Of a stretch of 64,000 bases of DNA, positions 10,321 to 21,996 are shown one piece after another. Source of the stretch: Lyophyllum atratum (taxonomy: Eukaryota > Basidiomycota > Agaricomycetes > Agaricales > Lyophyllaceae); contig JACGCN010000022.1 in NCBI GenBank assembly GCA_014905825.1, positions 434,001 to 498,000 on the forward strand, read 5' to 3'. The position numbers were made by a program, and so were the translations under genes. The notes below the pieces were generated by a model. It had not been told where the DNA came from, did not search any database, and worked only from the letters and a program-made list of their open reading frames with translations. Positions within the stretch are counted from its first letter, which is position 1, and each line of letters starts with the position of its first letter.

Positions 10321-10545
10321 AGACTTTAGGCTCGTCATCGGTCTTCCATATCGTAGTAGTCTAGGCACTGTACGCGTACACCTTATGAGCAATGTTAATT
10401 ATAGTCTCGACCACCGACGCGGTAATATAGTTCCAAAGCGAAAAATAAGAAACACGTGAACTTTATAGTAATACCAACCACGAGTAGATGGCGGTGGTAC
10501 CCTACTCAGCTGAACACGAAGGGCAAGAAGCGCGCAAGAGTCATA
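10318..10545 (+). repeat. Duplicated promoter and first-exon fragment of the Spt5-like gene
   Basis: This ~230 bp matches, with about 15-20 percent divergence, the reverse complement of about 42670-42900, the promoter and exon 1 of the Spt5-like gene. Shared blocks include TAGTCTAGGCACTGTACGCG, CTCGACCACC, AAAAATAAGAAACACG and ATGGCGGTGGTACCCTAC. The exon frame (MAVVPYSAEHEGQEARK) is open until a TAA about 20 codons in, and similarity stops at the donor position. It is a dead fragment lodged between the GH30 relic and the transposase gene. Confidence 0.75.
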
Positions 10546-10649
10546 TATAATGCACAGATCATCGCGGATTATGCAACGCCGCTCGTGCTGGACCACGCGG
10601 GAATAGTATGTATAAGAAGTTATATTACAGATATTAAATCATATCAGTC

Positions 10650-13600
10650 TCTAGATCTGCATCTGGAACATCTGTGGTGAGGCCCAGACGAAATGATAGC
10701 ATGAGCTGTGATGGATCGTTAAAGAACGATAGGTAAGAATAGAGAATTCGAAAGGAACTCACACGGTCAACTGGAAGAACATGAATCAAGCCCGCGTATT
10801 CTATATCATCCATTGGAGTGAGTGCAACGTGTGAAATAACCTGTGAGAGCTTGATGACACGAGAAGCGACTGTGGGTACGGCTCTGCAAAGAAATCCTCC
10901 AGCAAAACCAAACTCGCGATAAGGGTCGGATGTGGAATCCACGGGCAACAGCTCTCGCACAATGAGATAGAACTCCGTAAAAGACTCGTTTGCAGACTCG
11001 TGAGTATGTTGGAAGATTTGGAGAATGGTAGCAGCAGACAGATCGTCGATAGAATCAGCCGTTGGATGTTGGAAGAGGATATTGCTGTTCTTGAAAGTCG
11101 AGGAACTAGATGTTCCGTATGTTACATCCCGAATTGAGATCTGCTTGACGGTAAAAGCTTGTCTGGAAACTCGGATATCGTGATTAGGTCCGTTAAGGGA
11201 AGTGATAAGTGTATGCAGATGCTGAAACACGTCTTCGGCAAGTTCGATAGGGATCGCGTTAGAGTCGATGGCATAGTCAGCCGCTGTTGGGTCCACGAGG
11301 CTCGCGAGGCGGAAGCCGCGCGATTCTTCCCGCTCTGTAGCTTCAAACCCTTGAACCATTTCCCTGACCGTTTCGCGCACATCTGGGTCCTCTGACAGCA
11401 ACGCACGAAGGTTGGAGGCACGAGCAGCCACATGCATGAAGGTGGACTCCAGGTCTCCTGAATTCAGGGATAGGGTGAGTCTGCGTTTTGGATGCGATAA
11501 CAGAGTTCACGAACCGATTTTTTGATTTGTATTCATTCGGTGGAAAAAGTTGATGTAGCGCTCGTAGAACGGAGAACTGTAAGCATGTACTGGACCAAAC
11601 AACTTCATAATCTCCCCCATGTGAAGCGCTACGTGCAGGGTGGGTTTTACGTCCCCGTCTGGAAATAACTCGACACTACGGGCGGCGTAGCGAGAGATGA
11701 AGGTGTTGTAGGCCGTTATTTTCTCCGCAGAGATGACGCGAAGGTTGGCGATCCGAACCGCGCTGACAAGATCCATGAAATTCTTCAGCATTTCCTTCTT
11801 GCGACCAGTATCCTTTCCCCAGAGGCGAATCAGGGTAACAACGAGATGGATGGTGCAGATAACGCGATACTGATCCGCGCTGAGTTTACCTCTCTGTGAG
11901 GTGCCCCAGTTGGGGGGTGCAGGCCGAATCCACGTAGGGAGCTGAGTCTTTTCCATGTCGGACCAGATGGCAGCCATAACATCTTTCCCGAGAACTACAC
12001 GATTCGGGGCTTTGATCGGAATGTAAGCTACAAGTTCGCGAAGTTTAGTTTCATCTTCGTCAATCTGATCAATCCATTGGGATATCAGTATATAGAACAT
12101 TACAACGAAAGGATGAGCCTCACGGTCTGAGTGAGTAGGTCGAAAAGGCCCTTCTTGCGGTTCTTCACAATGTGTGTATACTGAATTGCAAGAAGATCAC
12201 AGAGATACTCCAAGATGATCGTTGTAGCCTGTTTGTACGCTTTTGTTCTGCTAGCCTCCAAATCCTCCGCATCCGTAAGGTGCAAGATTACGCGCGCCGC
12301 TTTTTTGGGGTCAATGTCGGCGTTATCTGGGAGTACTGATGAGTGTCGTGTACTGGCCTCCATATCCGGCTCCGGTGTCGAAGGGGAAGAATCTGGAGCC
12401 GGGGTGGGCTGCGAGGAGTATCCTAATATCAACGAGGCTTGTTCGGCGCTAACACGTAGCCTCTAGATATGCAGGTTATATATCAATGAGGGAGGAATGA
12501 GATAGTCGACTGACCCAGTTGACTATATTGTTCGCTAAAACCCATCGCGTCCCAATGACTAAATTATGACCAGAACCCTTTATGTCATTTTCCACACAAA
12601 TCGTATACAAGATCTTGCGGTGGAAGCCCAGTAACTGCTCTAGCAGCGTTGGACTCGGTGGGTCCTGACGGATGAGCGTGATGCACTTTTGCAATCCCGC
12701 ACGGTCCTGCGTTATCTTATCGATGGGCGGAGGAGGTTCCGAGGAGCCATCGCCTCCGACTGTAACGGTAACAAGATCAATCTTGAAAAGTCGACGTAGG
12801 TGGTTTTGGAATAGACCGAGATCAAGAGCATGCATTGAATCGATGATAGCATACAGAACTGGATTCCAGTAGGGGAGATCCAGCAATGCTGACCATCGTA
12901 ATCCGTGAGCTTCGAAAAGTTGTTCCTGTTCCGCTTCGCTCCCGGCATCCCTCCAGAGCTTGGCAAAGCGACGGACATTTTCCGCATCCTTTGCTGGCCA
13001 TTCAGACTGATCAAGGATATCGATGTCATCCTGATCGATGTCACAAAAAGTGCAGAAGTAATGTGCCGTCGTAACGCCCGGAAGGCCCAATACTTGACGT
13101 GCGGCCAGCATATCGCAGACTAGAGGAACAAGCATTCCTTTATACAGCTCTCCGTCACGTTGGTTGTAAGTCCGGGTGAAAAAGACCCCTGGTACCCAGA
13201 ACTCGCGCAGATCTCGCACCACTTCACCCAATGCATGGTTCAACTGATGTGTTGCTGGTTTATCAGGAAGAACCCCGACGAGGAAGACATTTTCAGGTAG
13301 ATAACGTAGGTGAGGAGGGAGATTGAGAAGAACGAGCCATATCCCAGTAGATGAGACTTGCTGTTTTGCAGTTTTCATGTGGAAGGGATTGAAGCTATCG
13401 ACGGACAAGCTGAATACCAGCCGACCTTCTCCCGGAGGACCGGGGAAAAAGGAGTTGCCTTCCGCATCCAGCAACGCTTGGAACACATCGGAGGACCAGA
13501 TGTCTGATGTATTCCCATTCTGGCCTGAGGGCGAAGCGTGCCGGCATTTTTTGAGAAGGTCCTCTATCCCTGGCCGTGACAGGAGGCGCCCAACCCAAGA

Positions 13601-14781
13601 CCTGAGGACATGGTGCAGATACTGCCTGCGCGGTATGGGTCTTGTGCGACCACCACCTATATCACGTTCCTTCCACAGCGGGGCATCGCATGATAGACTT
13701 GCTGGGGTCAACTTAAATGGGCATCGAGATATTGCGGGGTCATCAACGTTGTGCGGGCTGTCGCCGGGTTTATAGGGGTGCAAGTAAAAGCATTTGGGGC
13801 AGCAAAGGAATTGTCGAGTGACGGCATCAAGGAAATATTGTGATCTAGCCGATCGAGGATCTTTAGGGATTGCCTCTAAGGTATCTGGAGGCAAGCCGGA
13901 TGCACGAAGCACATCCTTTTGGCCGGCGAGTTGGGTACGGAGTGCACGCCGAGGGGCGAAGAATAAGTGTTCCATGACCAAGGAAACTAGTGTCGCGGCT
14001 TTCGATACGATGTTACGAGGCCCGCGTCTATAATAGTGGATCTCTATAATATATGACGGAGATGATGAGCTTCGTAAAGAATGATCAAGTAGATTTGCAC
14101 ACCTGTGTTTTCTATTATTCTCCCGGGCGTCATATGTGCCCGCTGCTGCGCCCAGCTATACCCCTTCTGTTGAGATAATCGGTATAGCTGCTCACGAATG
14201 TGTCCCGAGAGCGCTTCTGTGTCTTCTGATGCTTCCAGGTTACGGAGTTGGCCTGCGAGCTCGCAAAGTCTGTTCTCCGTGAAAAGAAAAGTTTGGTTCG
14301 CGTGATTGGCCCGACGGTCGGGCAGGAGGGCATGTAACCCGTAGTTTGGCAAGATGATGTCGGCTTCAGATGGTGGAATATATTCGCCATGGCTGGCCGG
14401 GCCATTGACAAAGATGAGCGGGGAGTCTGACGAAATGACGGGAAGCTCCGACAACCAGGTAACCTCGGTTCCAATCAGGTGGATCCAGTTCTGCTGAGGA
14501 GCGGGCTGTGGGTCCTGGGGTGGCGCTGGGATGTGAGAAGGGGGGGATTGGACTGCTGGACTGCCATGGCGGCGTCCAAAAATTGAGAATCGTGATCGCT
14601 CTCCGGGTGAAGTCGCCCTCTCCTGGGCAGCGAGGTGCTTATCGTCTTTCATATGATTATCTCTTGTACTACGCGTTTGAGTCACACCTGGACCAGTATA
14701 TTGTCCAGTGGACGGATCGACCTGGGTACAATGTGACTTGCATTTACAGATGCACGTCTTGGAGCGCTTGCGTCGATGCAT
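10650..14781 (-). CDS. Tnp2-type (CACTA/EnSpm-like) transposase, multi-exon
   Basis: Tnp2-type transposases mobilise CACTA elements. I place the start at the ATG at 14781 because the codon further upstream is TTG. Exon 1 (to 14103) begins with a Cys-rich segment KTCICKCKSHC and the STRDNHMKDD block usual in fungal members. Exon 2 (14043 to about 12515) holds the core: SLSVDSFNPFH, NLPPHLRYLPENVFLVG, PLVCDMLAARQ, TTAHYFCTFC and SMHALDLGLFQNHLR. Exon 3 (about 12475-12115), exon 4 (about 12060-11515, with MNTNQKIG) and exon 5 (about 11460-10760, ending HVLPVDR) follow; a tiny last exon may end near 10655. Every intron has GT-AG ends. No premature stop was seen within exons, so the gene could be intact. 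Terminal inverted repeats were not identified with certainty. Confidence 0.85.
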
Positions 14782-14826
14782 GCCCGAAGTTGCCTGGCCA
14801 GCCACGAATTGTAGATCAATATACAA

Positions 14827-15820
14827 CAGAGAGGAGGAATCGGATACGTACCGTCCACTGGCCAGCAGCCTAAAGCGGGGAATGATGCTCCTCTACATGT
14901 ACGGTGCTTCGTGTATATTCAGCTAGCGCTACATGGTCCGCATATACGCGTTGGGCATGATCATATCATGAGCACTCAATCGGTTCATGTGATCAATCCG
15001 ACTTATCATGATCAATCACAGGTGATAATTCCCCGACGGCATATAATATCACAATTAGCGACAATTGCATGTGCATGAACATTAAAAACGCGTCCATATA
15101 GGTAGTGTATGTTTATCGATCTGCGTCTAGAACTGCTTTGGGTTCATCTGTAGAAAGGTCATATCAGACATGATCAGAATCATGAGGGCTAGATTTGTTA
15201 TCGAAACTTACATGAGCGGACTCGATGGCGTGAGTATGTTTTTTTACCAGGTACAGTGTTTCACTTGCGACTGTCGTTAAAGTCATATTTTCGTCAACAA
15301 CGCCCTCAATTGTGGGGAACTAGCTTGAAATCAAGGTTTGAGGGTAATCTTCGCCATTGCATGTACTTGCGCAGGGCAGATAGTATACAAACGGCCCATA
15401 TATAACTTATCATCGAATGAGTCTTCACTTTCAACTTTTCGATCGGACAATGGGCAGCTTCGTGTGTTACCATCCGACTCCTTCTCCAAAATGGGCCCAT
15501 CGATATTCTAATGATGGCAAGTATCGGTCAAACGCACTTCGAGCATCATGTGAGACGCACAAACATCGGAATTGACCTCGCGCTACCCTTGCGAACTGGG
15601 ATGATTAGGGGACTGTTGAACCCCTGGCTGGTGTGTTCTAGCGCAGGATTGACAGCCGTCTTCTATTAATATTGGGAATTAAACTTCGCTTTTATTCGAA
15701 ACGGTATGGGACAGGATATAGAGATACGTGAGATGACTCACTGGAGATATGGGCAACTTATGTGTTGAGGAGGCAGACGTTCGCCTTGATCAAACGAAGA
15801 GGATCTGCAGGAGGATCTTC
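14827..15820. other. Intergenic stretch without a recognised gene
   Basis: AT-richer DNA with many ATCATGATC-like words and no open frame of convincing composition. A short minus-strand frame at 15306-15500 has no supporting features. Confidence 0.5.
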
Positions 15821-15828
15821 AGCCGAGT

Positions 15829-16134
15829 ATGAAGGGGAAGAGGGTTGGTCATGTCCCTTCAGATGATGACATGGGCAAGTTTGTGTCTGGAGGGTTCGGT
15901 AAACGCAGGCAGCAGCGGAACAAACCTTTCCTGGACTTCACCTGGACTTCAAACCTCCTTTTGTTTCAGGAATATGCCCCTGCGGATACTGCATCATCGG
16001 GTACATTTCTGAATGTCATGACGAGTCCCATACTCCCTCGTCTGCGTTTAAGCGTGCATGTTCAAGACACAGCCAATGATGGGAAACGGTCCAATATGGG
16101 CGACAAGTGGAGTGTTCTCCAAGGAATCGCCTGA
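15829..16134 (+). other. Short open frame of doubtful coding value, 101 aa
   Basis: A frame from ATG 15829 to TGA 16134 encodes a basic, unremarkable peptide (MKGKRVGHVPSDDDMGKF). It overlaps the left part of the foldback-associated repeat and has no visible motif. It is listed so that the interval is not left blank; I do not claim it is a gene. Confidence 0.2.
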
Positions 16135-16507
16135 GGAGAGTGGGTCAGACGCGAAGAGACCTTCATGAGGTAGGACACACCTGGATCTTCTTCACCTTCT
16201 TCATGCCCGCCTCCGTCGCCATATTAGACCTCAGCTCTGAGACTTAACAGTTGTCGTACGTTACGAATTCCCCATCCCTAACTTTCGTGTCGCATAAGGT
16301 TTTTTTTTGTTCAAGCTCGACGCGACGCATCCCACCTGCTCCAAATCTTTTCGTCTGTACATTTTGTATTCCTTCGTGCATAAACCACATCTGCAGTGTT
16401 TCCATGGTCACTTCGGGGTATCACCAGCGATATCACTCATACTCAACATTTTAGATCTATGTATTCGTAGGAGAATGGTTCGGATTACTATTAGGACTAC
16501 ACATGAC

Positions 16508-16525
16508 ATATATATATATATATAT
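16508..16525. repeat. TA microsatellite
   Basis: A run of about nine TA dinucleotides inside foldback copy 1. Similar TA runs occur near 20778-20796 and 30593-30611. Confidence 0.7.
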
Positions 16526-16572
16526 GAGCAGACGCTACGGCGAGCAAAGTAGGGCTGATCTTGAGGGACGTG

Positions 16573-16789
16573 GTGGTTGAGAACAGAGGAGGGAAAGAAT
16601 AGACTCATGTGACGCATCACTAGTTGCCGTCAGGACAGTTAAGGGTAGGCCGTCAAAACTCAGGTGACTCACAAGTCACCTGAGTTTTGACGAGTCACCT
16701 GAGTTTTGACGGCCTACCCTTAACTGTCCTGACGGCAACTAGTGATGCGTCACATGAGTCTATTCTTTCCCTCCTCTGTTCTCGACCAC
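16573..16789. repeat. Long hairpin, copy 1 (98 bp arms)
   Basis: Left arm 16573-16670 and right arm 16692-16789 are reverse complements except for one base (GTGGTTGAG against GTGGTCGAG). The 21 bp spacer is itself a duplicate of the inner arm (CACCTGAGTTTTGAC), so the centre shows a small direct repeat. Confidence 0.9.
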
Positions 16790-16975
16790 CATATGCATGT
16801 CCTCCTGATCAGCCATACGTTTACTATGTCTACTAAGAAGATATCTACCTCTGCTACATTTGTAACTAAGGACGTTTCGCTCGCTGTAGCTTTTACATAG
16901 TTCTAATAGTAAAAATGGACCATTCTCGTACCATTCTATACATCTATATATAATACCATGAGATTGAGTGATCAA

Positions 16976-17656
16976 TGTGTACCTCCATGACCTTATGATA
17001 GACATGGTCCTGAGGCAGAGGCCGATCGCGAGGATGGCAAGGATGAAAAAGATTTGAGCGTAGGCCGCGCTCGCATATATACAAGATGCGAGTACGACCG
17101 GTACGACTCACTCGACGCTAATGAAGGTCTCCCGTCCTGTACAGATACGCGATTATGGTTAGCCGGGAAGGTCAGTCACTTGTCAGATGAGTCGACCACG
17201 CTGACGTCCACTTGTATGTAGCAAATGTCTTGCTCGTCATCCCCTCACGCTAGCAGTCATCGCCTGATTACAGCACGCTGAATGTCGATGTACTTCTTGT
17301 ATACACCACATAATACATGCTTAAGTTGGACATCTACCGCTCAGGGGGGAGTGAGGCTTAAAAATGCCACTCGAAGCAGGGACGTCTGATTGGCGGGAAC
17401 GGGATTTGGAGGTACGCTACAGCCGTTCCTTCACAACAAAACCAAGATCATGTGCCTATGCACGGACTCGGTGACCGAATCATGTACTCATAGATGTACT
17501 CCTGCACTGTACTCGGCGACTGAATCAACCAGGACCATGTACTCATCATGCACGTATTCGGTGACTGAATCCTTGAGCGACCGCAAGGGCCTCAGGAGCA
17601 TCGGTCCCCGCGCGGCGGCGAACAGCACCCCAGCCGCCACCCCAACTACCTCCTTG
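16976..17656. other. Intergenic stretch with short repeats downstream of W1
   Basis: There is no clear gene. Between about 17465 and 17570 a short word is repeated three times: ACTCGGTGACCGAATCA, ACTCGGCGACTGAATCA and ATTCGGTGACTGAATCC. A hydrophobic minus-strand frame (KEVVGVAAGVLFAAARG, about 17655-17600) could be an extra tail exon of W1. Confidence 0.4.
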
Positions 17657-20243
17657 CTAGGCGACAACGTCCTGTATCGGGACAGCCGATGCACCTGGCA
17701 TTGTGACGGTGATGGTTTGTATAATTGGGACCGTCTTGATCGTAATCAAAGTGGTTTCCTTGATGATCTCCGTTTCTGTTTTCGTGACAGTCATCCGCGC
17801 CGAACGCTTGGACATCAGGTCAGCCCATTTACTCTGCCAGCCTCTGCCTGTCAAGACTTACTTCATCTGAAGCCGCATCCATGGTCATCGACGACGTTAC
17901 GCCCTCCACACTCGAAACCTGAGTTGTCCGCGGACTACTGCTCGAGTCCACGCTTATTGCTCTTGTCGTCAGTGATGCTGCGAGGACGGTGAAGATCCTT
18001 GTCTCGGTTCTGGTCGCTGTCGTCATTGTGACAAAGGTCGTTACACCGACGCCATCCGCAGCCCTCGTCTGCATCTCCGTACACGTCCTGCAAGGCACTG
18101 GCGCCACTTCACGCGTACTGGGGGGCAGGGGGGTTCCTGGTCTACGTGAAGCGACATAGTAAATGACGACAATGACGACTCCTGTAGCGAACATATAGAG
18201 AAGGAGTGCAACGCAGGGCTTCCATTCCGTCCGAAAATGGGGGTCCTATAAGGGAAGCCCAAATCATAAGATACGCCAACTGGTACATATCTGACTCCTA
18301 CCTCTACAGCGACGTCCGCTGATTTCCTGGTCTGCCGGCCTTGCGCAGCGTCGTGGTATACCTGCTCAGGCGGGTCTTGTGCCACTGATTTGCTTTCTTC
18401 TTCTGCATTCTGAAGCTCGGCTAGTAAGTCGTCTTGGATACGCCAACTGGTACCTATCTGACTCCTACCTTTAGAACGACATCAGCGGATTTCCTAGTCT
18501 GCAGGCCTTGCTCAGCGTCATCGTGTACCTGCTCAGACGGGTCTCGTTCCACTGATGTGCTTTCTTCGTCTACATTCTGAAGCTCGACTAGTAAGTCGTC
18601 TTGGGGGTCCTATAAGGGAAGACCCAATCATAAGATACGCCAACTCGTACATATCTGACTCCTACCTTGACAATGACATCAGCTGATTTCCTAGTCTGCA
18701 GGCCTTGCTCAGCGTCGTCGCGTACCTGCCGAGATGGGTCTCTTTTCACCGATGTGCTTTCTTCTTCTGCATTCTGAAGCTCGGCTTGTAAGTCGCCTTG
18801 CTCAATCTGTTCGTGTGGACTTACCGATAGATAACGCAGTACCGAAGTTCTCGGCCCGCGCCCTGTCCTCATCACATCTCCCTTGATGCAGAATGTCGCA
18901 GCCGCGAGTATGACCTTACCTTCGTACCATCCGGTAGCCTTCGTGAATCGCCGTCACACAATAGCTCCATGAAACAGGCGCATTTTAACTTACGACGACC
19001 CTCGTAACTTCATTACAGATAATCAGCATCTAGAAGAATCGCATGTTTTCTGGCACTCACCAATTCGCGCGTTCTCATCCGGATCCAGTCTCACTCGTAC
19101 TCCATTACCTGTTGGCATCACTCTTGCGTAGATCAGCCCCCCCCGTTGATGGCCCACGACGATGCTTTCTTGGTCTATAAACTGGATAGACGTCTTAAGA
19201 GTCCAGCTGATACTGTTGTCAAAGGCTACAGCGCCGTAATGACTCCATGTCTCCAGGGAGTAGAAGTCAACCCCGTCGTCGCTTAAGTTTGTGACGGCCA
19301 GCATTGTTTGCAAAGGAGAAAGCGCAGAAGCACCTCTGGCGAACCTATCAGCGGCGTCAATGCTCACGAGGAAGTGTATCTACATTGCGTGACCTTCATT
19401 CCTCAGCTGGACCCGGTGTACCAATTGATATGGAGGAGATGTCGAGAATACACTAAAGTGCATGTTTAGTAAGATACAGCTCATCTCCAAGGCTCAGTAA
19501 ACTCACCCGATGCCCATTTCACGAGAATAACCACAAACTATAAGCTTTTCGTCCCCCACGAAGTGTATTGACTGGACAGGTGTAGTTTCACATGCCAAAT
19601 CCAAAAGCTGCGCGACGGGCATGGGGCTGGCGTCCTGAGGCTGTTGGCAACCATCTGAGCGTTACATAGTGTATGAATCATCCGGTCCTATATTGTTCAA
19701 CAAGGAGCTGACCTTCGTACAGGGATACATAGATCCTTCCCCAGACCACAGCTACCCGTGTGCCAGACCTGCTGTACTCGACGAAGTTGATTAGTCCGTC
19801 AAAATTGACGTAGTTGTTCACATCATTCTCCGTCTGCACTCATGGGTGAGCCGTGAAAGGTGGTTCATAATCAGGTATCCTTACCATCTGGTCGGTTTCG
19901 GCCATCAAAAGGGTATTAATGTCGCCATTGGCGCACCCAATCAACAATTTCCCCTCTTTCTGGGGGTGCCACGCAAAGGATTGTATGCAGGAAGTCGCCC
20001 GGTAGTTCCTCAAAGTCCACCATTCCACTGGGCCTTTGTAGATCTACGATACGCAAGGCCATTGACATAAGTAGATCTGTGTATAGTGAGGATACGCACC
20101 AGGACAATGCCTGCTCTGTCTCCTGTCGCCATGTACTTCCCGTCTGGGGAGAAACGTATTGCGCTTATCTCCCGATTGTCACTGTCCGCCATCCAAAATT
20201 GGTCCGAGAAAACAGGAAATCCCTGTGCCACGGACTCCATCAT
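17657..20243 (-). CDS. W1: WD40-like repeat protein with transmembrane segment and Thr-rich tail
   Basis: Multi-exon gene starting at ATG 20243 (MMESVAQGFPVF). The early exons show beta-propeller signatures: ISAIRFSPDGKYMATGDRAG, then FAWHPQKEGKLLIGCANGDI (about 19990), an INFVEYSRSGTRVAVVWG block (about 19790), VQSIHFVGDEKLIVCG (about 19560) and ALSPLQTMLAVTN...VDFYSLETW (about 19340-19250) with FIDQESIVVGHQRGG. Then come three tandem exons of about 45 residues (18237-18830), a membrane segment LLLYMFATGVVIVVIYYVA (about 18200), and a Thr/Val-rich tail (TVTKTETEIIKETTLITI) ending DVVA before TAG. Introns near 20095, 19890, 19720 and 19460 have GT-AG ends. W2 at 26.5-28.6 kb is a paralogue with the same exon plan. 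The WD40-like nature is inferred from motif spacing; function is unknown. Confidence 0.7.
18237..18830 (-). repeat. Three tandem exon-intron units inside W1
   Basis: Three diverged direct copies of about 170-195 bp. Each encodes a form of DDLLAELQNAEEESKSV...QTRKSADV followed by the intron start GTAGGAGTCAGATA. The middle copy has a shortened intron that runs straight into the next unit. Copies differ by a few substitutions, which suggests recent exon expansion lengthening an acidic linker before the membrane segment. Confidence 0.75.
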
Positions 20244-21996
20244 AAGCTAACTGACGGGCTTCAGTGGCCAAAAGGCTTGATCGGCGGGCTGTATGTGACT
20301 TAGGACGGAGCTGTAGCTACAGGGTGGAAACTTGTGTCCGCTCGAATCCGCCACGGTAGCCAGGTACTAGTATGGTACATGAGGTTACTCTGGCCATGAC
20401 CTTAACGCATTGCCCGTGCATGTAGATGCATGTCGTTCAGAGTGCCCCCGATCATTCTCTAGGTCTAGGGCCGTGATGGAGGTGATCAATCAAGCATGTA
20501 CATGTACATGTGGACCTGATATGTTCCGTCGCTTATAATTAATCGTGTACGTAGCTATGTATAGATCTATATATCATGTACATGTACATCGCTTCCCCGT
20601 TTGCATTTTGCTCTAGATCTAGATCTCCTCATCTCATGGATCATATTGATTGATCATCGATCGAAAACTGCACGATCGCAATGATTTTGGAGGCGTACGT
20701 ACGCGTGATACATGGTCATCATGATAATGACATGTCCCCATTGCCCAAGTATCAGTTCTAGTTATAGATCTAGAGTGTGTATATATATATATATATCGTT
20801 GTCTCAATTGCAAGATCAAGCTAATTATAAGGTCTTTGATCATGGCATATCCCCCTCAGCTAATCTTATCATCCAGCGGGAAACCTTCCTTCCTTTCAGC
20901 GGATTTCATGCATATGGTACGTGTCAGTTCCGGGTACTACATGCATTTACTGATCAGACCTCGATATGCAAAAGCGCTATTACGACGATCTTATTGAGAT
21001 GTTCCAAGTTCGGGATCGTCTGGCTCCAGCGCAGAAGTCACCCAATCACCCAGATCTAGAGCTCCCGACTCTAGATCTATATCCCCCAGTTCGACTCATC
21101 ATGTCGGCGCTCTTTTCCTACTCGTTGGATATCGTTCTCACTCTGGCCTAGACCTCGAGATCCAGCTTTGAAGCGCGAGTATGCCGCGCTGAGGTCTGCC
21201 GACCATGGGCTGGACCTTCAAGTACCTTTTCCGATCGCGACCGTCGACTCTGGAACCGGAGTGCGAAACACGAGGTCTGTCCTTCGTCTTTTGGCTGATC
21301 AATGCCAGTAGCTCCAATATCATCCTCGTTTCATGATCAGGTCCAGTCCGAATTCTTTGTCAATGTCGATTGAACAAAACCTCCAATCATCGAAACCCAC
21401 CTGCAATGTTAACGGAACACCACAAGAAATAGTCAGTGCTCCCTCCGCTGTATCGTGCGAAGTCTCTTTTCATGTCTATTATCACCCGGATACTTGGCGA
21501 TTAGCACAGTCAACCTGTGTCTGGAGGAGCTTCGAACGCTGGTGCCTCCACAACCGCAGCGTACTGTGTCCCTTTTTCTACAGCATCAGTCTAGTGTAGT
21601 TATGTGTTGCGTAGCGTGCCCTTGCTGTCAGAAGCAGTGCCATCTAATCCAACAGAGAATCAGCTATATTATACATGTTCCAATTATTCAATACATCGCA
21701 TGGATGTTAAGCCGATTAGATTAGATCACATCGAACTTCGAAGTTCCTGACTTATAAGCTAATTATGACACTATATATATAACTCCAAACCGCTGGAATA
21801 ATTCAAGGGACACCTGTTATAATGACTCGTTGAGATTGTTGGACATGATCACCACCCGGCTGTCTTCCGCACTGCACAACTTACTTATAATAAGTGATCA
21901 TGAGATCAGTCGATTATAAAGGTTGATTACATTGTACGTACATAGAAGTTAGACTAAGGGCGTGGTGCCAGGAAAATCCTATATTCGGCATCATCA
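20244..21996. other. Intergenic AT-rich stretch with palindromic words
   Basis: No gene is recognised. The part 20480-20840 is dense in CATGTACATG, TAGATCTAGATC and TGATCATCGATCGA words and has a TA run near 20780. Open frames near 20966-21151 and 21333-21599 lack motifs, splice support or composition typical of coding DNA. Confidence 0.5.

Larger units (their letters stand above)
16125..16970 (+). mobile_element. Foldback-type repeat, copy 1
   Basis: About 850 bp matching, in inverted orientation, the segment 25097-26000. It comprises a left part around 16125-16410 (including TCGCCTGAGGAGA and a putative minus-strand mini-exon MATEAGMKKVKKIQ at about 16235-16190), then GGGTATCACCAGCGATATCA at 16416, then a hairpin. 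Hairpin arms 16573-16670 and 16692-16789 are inverted copies with one mismatch in about 98 bp. The right outer end (around 16960-16975) is degraded. A nonautonomous DNA transposon or foldback element fits; no transposase is present. Confidence 0.7.

Noticed and set aside
10366..14905. CACTG at 10366 and CGGTG at 14905 as terminal repeats of the Tnp2 element
   Set aside because: The 13 bp match has three mismatches, flanking triplets do not agree, and the left site lies within the Spt5-like promoter copy, which is shared with 42.8 kb.
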